From Stictocephala bisonia (lineage: Eukaryota > Arthropoda > Insecta > Hemiptera > Membracidae), in the NCBI GenBank assembly GCA_035578905.1, contig JAQJVL010000175.1, positions 719,001 to 783,000 of the forward strand: 64,000 nt of DNA. Direction: 5' to 3'. Made by a program: the position numbers and the translations under genes. Position 1 is the first letter of the stretch, and each line of letters starts with the position of its first letter. Of this stretch, positions 57,241-64,000 are shown piece by piece. The notes below the pieces were generated by a model. The model was not told where the DNA came from. It saw nothing but the letters and a program-made list of their open reading frames with translations, and did not search any database.

Positions 57241-57625
57241 TTAAGTTGACTTAAACTACTTTTCCTACAAGTATGTAAAATTTCAAGGTTTGTTGTATAG
57301 TTTTGTAAGTCTGGCCTGAATTATTAAGATGTTTTGCATATTTTGAATTTTGTGATGTTGTTAATGCTTTAATATATTCATTGATTCTTGTTTTAAAATA
57401 ATATCCAGTTTGTCCAATATAATGACTTTGACAATCATTACAGTTTAATCTGTAAATGACACTATTATCAAGTTTTGAAGACTGTTTATTTTTATTTGTT
57501 TTATTTTTTATTATTTTAATAATATTCTTGGTGGTTTTAAATGTCATTTGATATCCACTGTTGATAAAGGCTTTGTTGATTTTGTGGTTATGTTTTCCAA
57601 TATATTCTGATGAAATGTATTTTAT
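57130..57625 (-). pseudogene. Penelope-like element, GIY-YIG endonuclease fragment
   Basis: The minus frame 57251-57547, extended upstream to about 57625, contains a linker (HNHKINKAFINSGYQMTFKT) and then YRLNCNDCQSHYIGQTGYYF, the Cys-containing GIY-YIG nuclease start typical of Penelope-like elements, with the catalytic Arg in FKTRINEY and the AKHLNNSGQ block. A frame change near 57243 separates the last residues (LEIYESAKNN). The RT domain that should precede it is absent. Confidence 0.75.
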
Positions 57626-57639
57626 ATAATTTTAGTCTT

Positions 57640-58800
57640 TAAAAATGTTTAAGAAACATGAAAAGAGAAGACAAAGCAATATAAAATACATTTTGGACAA
57701 AATGGCTATTTATAAATTCTCAATTTATAAATATTATATAGTTTTTCTGGTATACTCCCACCTTGTACTTTTTTTCGCAAAATTTACAAATATATCTATA
57801 TTTTTAGTCCTATATCATAGCCTTGTTTCTTATTAACATAACAATACCAAAGACAGGTAGGTTTGTAATCATTTACTATTTTTATAAATTTTTAAACAAA
57901 AGTCTGAAAAATTATCAAAAATCACTTGCTGGTTAGGGGAAAACCAAATTCCATTGGGGCTTTCAATGAGTTCAGTTTATTTACACTACACTTCTGAATT
58001 CAAAGAAAATGTCTTGGCAAATTTGAAGCCGATCAATGCTTTCTTCACTCTAACATCACAACCTGTGTTTATTTTAATTTTTTTATATCACTGTCTATGT
58101 CAGTGGCATTTGTATCATTATATTCATATGTTGTCAAGTTGTGACGATCCAAACACCAGGACAAATTTAAGTTTTATACATACAAAAGTCTAAAATATGT
58201 ATAATCTACTCTTGATTTAGTATGTTCAATAAGACACAATTGTACACATTTAATTATTAGTAAAGATGTTTGTAGTTTGAAAAAAATTGAATACATATAA
58301 AAGCTGTGGGTACAGACGCACAATAATTAAAGCACAACCAAAATAAGTCTTGACGGTATATAACAATGTGAGAAAACCAAACTCATGCTGACAGGTAAAT
58401 CAGATACTGTAAGATCTGACAGTTATGCAAATCACCAACAGTTATTTTATATTATATTTATAAAATGTCCTTAATAAATCAATATAAAAGACTTAGAGAC
58501 CGTTGACATTGTAGCCAAGATAGAGTATGTTGAACGCTATCATCTGTGCCAACAGCAACATTTGTTTGGGCGGCAGAGGGACTGGTTTTTGGCATAGGTT
58601 CCTGAAGGTCTGTAAATATTACTGAGCAAAGATAGCTATTTATAGAAACCTAGTCAATATTTCTTATACTATGGGCTGGCTATCTGAAATGTTTAAAACC
58701 AATTTACAAAGTACGTAACATTTTGAAAATCAACTTTCAATAAATAGAGTAACTTCAAGGAGATCTTTAATGGATCAGTTCAATATTTCTTATAGCTAGC
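57640..58800. other. AT-rich spacer
   Basis: Short frames (57645-57836, 57954-58193) lack recognisable domains. I do not call a gene. Confidence 0.45.
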
Positions 58801-60656
58801 ACCCATCTTTACTGTAATGTTGGCATGCTGCAACCCACCCTCGTATAATCAAAACTAGGGCCCATCGAGGGTGGCTAAGAAGGCAGAAGACTCAGGAGGG
58901 CACAGAACAAAAAACACAAGTACGGCCAAAATGCAGTTTTATTGAGAAATTAAAAATTTAAAAACTTGAAAATTAAAAAAAGTAAAACTTACAAAGTTTG
59001 GCTATTGCCAGTTGTTGAGTTAGTATTTTTTTTTTTCTATGGCTAGCCAACAAATTAATAAAAAGAAAACGCAAACAAAAAAATGATAACAATAAAATAA
59101 CTAATAAATATAACAACGGCAGCTTTACTATCCGGGGCCTTGGGAACGCAAAAGTAATTTCGAGGTTAGGCCACCTAAGAAAAGTAAAATAAATCAAACA
59201 AAGATTTAAATTAATAACTACACCGAATCCAGCAGGCAAAATAGTTGAAAAAGCAAGCCCCCGAAACCCCGTTCACAAGAAAAAGACCCTCAACAACAAA
59301 AATCAAATTTAAAAAATATAAATAATAAAATCTAACGGTACTCTCCTTTACAGCCCAGAAAACCCACCCTTAAACACCAAGTCCCTTCAAAAGAACAGTC
59401 CCACCCAATCAATCACACAAACTCCAAAATTATAATTCACTGCAGAACTACAGTTTTTTTTTCCTTTTTTTTATGTATAAGCTCCACTACGTCTCCAGGC
59501 GATATCAAGGAAGAAGGCAATGCAGGTGACGATCCATCTCCCCTCCAGGACCCTGGAGCTAAAAGCTGAAACGCTTCCACAAAATTAATAGCAACACCCT
59601 CACAGGAGAGAAAACACAAAAATTAAAAGATATTAGGAGAGTAACAAAAATAAATAATCTATAGACTGAAAATATATAATTAAAAAAGAAGGCTCCCTAA
59701 ATCAATCAAAAAGTATTTTAAATATTTAAAAACTGACAAAATTTAAATTTAACAGCGTATGTCCTTAACTAACAAAATCCAAAAAAATGTGTTTTACCTA
59801 AAAATTGAAATCAACAAAAATTACATGTTTTTAAAAGAAATTAATTATGTCAAGATAGGACATAATTAAAAACAAACAAAAATTTACCAAACAAGAACAT
59901 ACACAATATTGCAAAAGCATTTAAAGTCAGGAAATTTTGTAAAAAATGGACTAGGCCTGAAATAAAGAAAGTCTGAAAAAGCAAGGATTAAAAGTTTAGC
60001 CAGATTTTTAATATTATGAGAAATGAAATAATAAACAATAATATAGATTAAAAAAATACAATTAACTAATATTAACAAGAAACCTATGAACAAAGACTTA
60101 CAAAATAGATAAACATTAAACAGTAATCAAAAATTAAATAACTTTAAATAATATTAACAGTACAAATAAGCTCTAACAACATAAAAAAATTTTTAAATCG
60201 GCAGCCATGCAACTGCCTAACCTAAATACAGAACAAAAATGAATCAATATAAACGGGTAACAGCACTATAAACTGAAATTGAACAAGTACACTGAACATT
60301 AAACAACAACAGATAAACTATATTTCGGCTGCAACTGTGAATAAAAAGCAAAAATTACAAACACTTAAAAACCCAAAAAGAACTTTAGCCAAACACGAAT
60401 GTAAAGATTGTTGGCTACAAGAACAGGCTGTCGCGACAAGACAGAAAGAACAAGCAACAACGAAATGAAACACAGACACATAAACGAAAACCAACAAAGA
60501 GTAAGGCTGTTCGAGATGACTCGACTCTATGCTTCGGCACAGTGCACTACCTAACTCTGTCCAAGGTTAAGAATCTGTATAAGCCTGGGAAAAATTATTC
60601 TTTAGTTGTTTACATGAATAATAATAGTTAACTTATTATTTAACTTTTTTTACAAA
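58801..60656. other. A-rich non-coding block
   Basis: Long, strongly A-rich stretch on the plus strand with no recognisable protein. A 60-codon minus frame at 59437-59619 has no domain match that I recognise. It may be an unclassified repeat, but no second copy lies in the window. Confidence 0.4.
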
Positions 60657-60658
60657 TA

Positions 60659-61992
60659 CGAGGTACGATCAAAAAGTTCCAGGACTTTTTACATACTATG
60701 GGAATGCAATGTCTCCCAGCGATGCGGTTGGCAGCATTTTATTCCCTGACTCAACAGTAACACAGCTGTGTTTTCAGATCAATCATAACATCACTGAAAG
60801 TAACATTAGCACGATTGTTTGAGGTTAGTTTTATAGAGTTTGGCTATTTTTTTGTTTAATGAAAATGAATGTGAAAGAAGAGCAACGTGTTTGTGTAAAG
60901 TTTTGTGTGAAACTGAACAAAACATTTTCTGAAACCTTTTTGATGTTACAAGAAGCTTTTGGTGAAGAATGTCTAAGCCGATCATTTTGCCATCAGTGGT
61001 TCAAGAGGTTTAAAGATGGCCGAACATCCACAGACGACGATGCTTGTTCTGGACGCCCTTCAATGTAAATCAATGATGACAATGTTGCTAAAGTGAACGC
61101 TCTCGTACGATCAGACCGTTGACTAACAATCCGTGAAATGGCAGAAGAGTGTAACATTTCATTTGGGTCATGTCAGGAAATTTTAACTGAAAAACTTCAA
61201 ATGCGTTGTGTTGCAGCAAAGTTTGTGCCAAAACTGTTGACTGAAGACCAAAAACAACACCGAATTCATGTTTCTGAGGAACTTCTTCAAAAGGCAAATG
61301 ACGACGAAAGCTTCTTGAAACATGTCATTACGGGAGACAAGACATGGGTTTTTGGTTACGATCTGGAAACAAAAGCACAATCATCACAATGGACATCAAA
61401 AGGCTTTTCAAGACCCAAGAAAGCACGTCAAGTCAAATCAAATGTGAAGGTCATGCTTACGGTTTTCTTTGACTGTAAAGGTGTTGTCTACTATGAATTC
61501 CTTCCACAAGGTCAAACAATTAATCGTTTTGTTTATCTTGAAACCCTCAGAAAATTGCGTAATACTGTGAGAAGAAAGAGACCTGAGCTGTGGCAAAGTG
61601 ATGATTGGGTCCTTCACCATGACATTGCTCCTGTTCACTCTGCATTAGTTATCCGTGACTTTTGTGTAAAAAACGCAATGACTGTCATTCCTCAGCTCCC
61701 CTACTCACCTGACCTGGCTCCAGCCGACTTTTTTCTTTTCCCGAAGCTCAAGAGACCCCTGAAAGGACGAAGATTTCAAACAGTTGACGAAATTAAAGAA
61801 AAAAACAACGGAACTGCTAAACACCTTTACAAAAGAAGAGTTTACTGGAGCCTTTGATCAGTGGAAACACCGGTGGGAAAAGTGTGTAGCTTCCCAAGGG
61901 GAGTACTTTGAAGGAGACAAATTCGAATAACCTGTATGTTGTATGAATAAATGTTTAAAAATCCAGTCCTGGAACTTTTTGATCACACCTCG
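60659..61992 (+). mobile_element. mariner (DD34D) element with intact ends
   Basis: Flanked by TA at 60657-60658 and 61993-61994. The left end reads CGAGGTACGATCAAAAAGTT, then CCAGGACT; the right end is the inverse complement with two differences in the first ten bases (CGAGGTGTGATC). The TIR is about 28 bp and the element 1334 bp, normal for mariner. Confidence 0.92.
60859..61930 (+). pseudogene. mariner transposase with two stops and one frameshift
   Basis: Starts MKMNVKEEQRVCVKFCVKL at 60859. The N-terminal HTH contains FCHQWFKRFKDG. A TAA at 61066 follows SGRPSM, and a TGA near 61120 replaces the codon before LTIREM. The rest is open from 61138, with catalytic Asps in VITGDKTWVFGYD (61326), LHHDIAPVHSA (61615, usually HHDNAPAH) and YSPDLAPADFF (61704); the last two are 34 residues apart. 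An extra A in the run near 61803 shifts the frame; the original C-terminus (EYFEGDKFE) ends at 61930. Three lesions make it inactive. Confidence 0.9.
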
Positions 61993-61994
61993 TA

Positions 61995-62541
61995 AATACA
62001 ACACAACCTCCTTGGTAAACGTACCAAGTATCTCTACCAAGTAATCCTTTTCACTGTAGAGAGAGATCTGAACGACATACATGGTCGTGGCACCAACTAA
62101 TTCAAACTTGATGATGGTTTGTTATGCATGTATTGAATAAAAGTTTAGTGATTCTACATCCCTATCATACTCTTATATAGAGTTAGGTTTTAGTTTGAAG
62201 CATAATGTATTAGAAATACATTATTTACTGCATTCAGAAGATTCCTAACCTTTGTCAACTTAGGCTGTCTCTTGAACGGTCCCGTCACAGATGTCAAGTG
62301 CAACATTCTAATCAAAGTCTCTAACCTTTTCAAGTTCATGAGTTGACTTATAAAGGGAAAATAAAACCCATTATTGGTCAACCAATAGTCAGTAAAATTC
62401 TTCCTTCTACAGCATCACAGAGGAGTAGGATAGCAATGTACTTTCTTAGATCTGAGATTGTAACATTGACCCTAGAAACAAATTGAGACTGGCCGTAGAG
62501 TGTGTGGGTCCTCCATTTTATCTCAATAAGCTTATTTATTA
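61995..62541. other. Spacer between mariner and pogo elements
   Basis: No gene or repeat is recognised. Confidence 0.5.
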
Positions 62542-62682
62542 CAGTAGAACTCCGATTATCCGAACTCCAACTATCCGAATCGCCGATTATCCGAATCGCT
62601 TACAGAACGAATTTTAAATCGCAAAATAACGAAGAATCATTATTAAAGAAGGCACAAACGTACAAGCAAGGGGAGCCTTTGC

Positions 62683-62746
62683 GCGCTGCTGTTCTTCCTC
62701 CCGCGAAGCTACTGTGCGCTGCTGTTCTTCCTTCCGCGAAGCTACT
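62683..62746 (+). repeat. 33 bp tandem duplication in the pogo 5' region
   Basis: GCGCTGCTGTTCTTCCTCCC and the following CGCGAAGCTACT (62683-62713) recur at 62716-62746 with one substitution. It lies in a G+C-rich patch upstream of the transposase and might influence its expression. Confidence 0.9.
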
Positions 62747-62979
62747 ATAGGCGCTGCGCGGGGCAATGAGTCACTGTTTCCTTGTGCATACACTGTAGTG
62801 TTCTATTTTTAGCCAATTTCTTCCTCCCTCTTCCCCCTCACCCTCATTCCGCTTTTGTTCTGATAGAGTCAGTGCGTCGTTGACCTGCTACCGTGATACT
62901 CTTTCGCTCGTACAGTCGCTTTGTTTTGTTTGTGAGTGCGTTGTAGTATATGTGCAGTAAGTGATTTTGATTGTTTACC

Positions 62980-64000
62980 ATGGCCTCCAAAAGAAAACGT
63001 GTTGTGTTATCGTTGGCAGATAAATTAAAAATTATAGAACAATCCGATAAAGGAGTTACTGGTAAGCAGTTGGCTGAGATGTACGGTGTTGGACAGGCAA
63101 CAATTTCAGACATTAAAAAGAATAAAGCTACACTTTTAAACTTTGTGTCAGTGCTTGAAAACGAAGATGGAAGTTCTTCAAGAAAATCAATGAAGGCGGC
63201 AACAAACAAAGATTTAGAGGATGCGTTTTCAAGTGGTTTTTGCAGCAACGATCCATGGGAAACCCGATTTCTGGTCCGATTCTTTGTGAAAAAGCCAAGA
63301 TATTTGCCGAGAAACTTGGTTATGCAACCTTTAAAGCAAGCAACGGGTGGCTAAGAAACTTTAAGTCCAGGCACGGTGTCCGTGAACTTGATTTAAGTGG
63401 CGAGAAGTTATCGGCGGATCCAAAAGCTGTAGAAAATTTTATTGAAAAATTCAAAGTTTTGGCAGACTCCTACGATCCAGAGTTTTTATACAACGCTGAT
63501 GAAACCGGGCCTGTTTGGAAAGCTTTGCCCAAAACCACGTTGGCATCTAAAAGGGAAAGAAGTGCTCCTGGACATAAAATAAGTAAAGATCGTGTTACGC
63601 TGCTTAACTGTGCGAACTCTACGGGAAACCATATAATACCTCTTCTTCTGATTGGCAAGTCACAAAGGCCTAGAGCATTTAAAATGTGAAAAAACTTCCC
63701 CTCCATTACAAACATCAACCCAAGGCTTGGATGACTGCTGCATTGTTCATCGAGTGGTACGAATACATTTTCATTCCTGAAGTAAAAAAGCACCAAAAAT
63801 CTTTGGGTAAAGAGGGCAGTAAAGTGCTTTTGATTGTTGACAATGCGCCTACACATCCCACTGCAGAATTGATGGAAAGAGAGAATGGCCAGTTTACAAC
63901 AATCTTTTTACCGCCAAACGTAACAAGCTTGTTGCAACCAATGGACCAGTCTGTTATAGAGACCATGAAACGCCACTACAGAAGACAACTTTTGAGGAAA
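62980..64000 (+). pseudogene. pogo/Tigger (jerky-like) transposase, two frameshifts, runs off the window
   Basis: The start ATG at 62980 is in a strong context (ACCATGG). Residues 1-60 form a CENP-B/psq-type HTH (ADKLKIIEQSDKGVTGKQLA). One base is missing near 63230; after it the frame 63240-63689 holds the second CENP-B HTH (GYATFKASNGWLRNFKSRHG) and the DDE start (LYNADETGPVWKALP, first Asp at 63500). A second one-base loss near 63683 brings a TGA into frame; the next frame is open to the end, with LLIVDNAPTHP (63830) and VTSLLQPMDQSV (63920). The catalytic residues are present. Confidence 0.85.

Larger units (their letters stand above)
62542..64000 (+). mobile_element. pogo/Tigger element, left end to window edge
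   Basis: Begins CAGTAGAACTCCGATTATCC after a TA at 62540-62541, the standard pogo/Tigger terminus, followed by two further CCGATTATCCGAA-type repeats to 62600. The right end lies outside the window. Confidence 0.9.

Noticed and set aside
63470..63966. Two long minus ORFs opposite the pogo transposase
   Set aside because: They are antisense shadows of conserved DDE coding sequence.

Overview
The window looks like intergenic or heterochromatic DNA of an arthropod, most likely an insect. The evidence is the AT-rich base composition, the mix of mobile elements (piggyBac, mariner, ZMYM-type hAT, pogo/Tigger, jockey and CR1-like LINEs, a Penelope-type GIY-YIG fragment, a Gypsy-type gag), spliced eukaryotic genes and tRNA-derived SINEs. 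I cannot name the species. No bacterial operon, rRNA or CRISPR array is visible. Almost all recognisable coding sequence belongs to transposons, most of it broken. The best candidate for a host gene is a pair of spliced exons near 12.45-12.88 kb.

Layout. 0-6.3 kb: a fully open LINE ORF2 (minus strand) that runs off the window start, abutting a decayed piggyBac; then a 5'-truncated LINE and a Tc1-like relic. 6.8-8.8 kb: a 1.08 kb foldback element and a degenerate ~21 bp minisatellite. 8.8-11 kb: a CR1-like LINE relic with an SGNH domain, interrupted by a SINE. 11.3-12.4 kb: a repeat with terminal inverted repeats (family R). 12.4-13.1 kb: two exons, a stop and a polyA signal. 13.1-16.1 kb: LINE relics, one with a PHD finger and one with an FP-type ORF1. 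16.9-23.2 kb: a three-level nest in which a Tc1/mariner-like element with long TIRs contains a LINE, which contains a complete hAT element with perfect 8 bp target duplications and an intact 842-codon transposase gene. 23.2-25.5 kb: clustered family-R repeats. 25.5-28.7 kb: a broken second hAT.

29.6-41.3 kb: LINE fragments and one jockey element split into pieces by a minus-strand LINE, another LINE and a 3.6 kb hAT element without transposase (perfect 8 bp TSD, carrying a SINE). 42.0-49.9 kb: a CR1-like LINE whose ORF1 region combines a coiled coil, a Ulp1/SENP-like cysteine protease and an SGNH hydrolase. It is interrupted by a complete 2.6 kb piggyBac with TTAA duplications. 49.9-57.6 kb: a jockey relic, a SINE, a second ~1 kb foldback element, a Gypsy-type gag relic and a Penelope-like GIY-YIG fragment. 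57.6-60.6 kb: AT-rich DNA without recognisable genes. 60.66-61.99 kb: a mariner with intact ends and three lesions. 62.54-64.0 kb: a pogo/Tigger element running off the end.

The genes do not form a pathway. The order of insertion can be read from the nesting. The only protein genes that look free of lesions are the hAT-1 transposase and the visible part of the first LINE ORF2.
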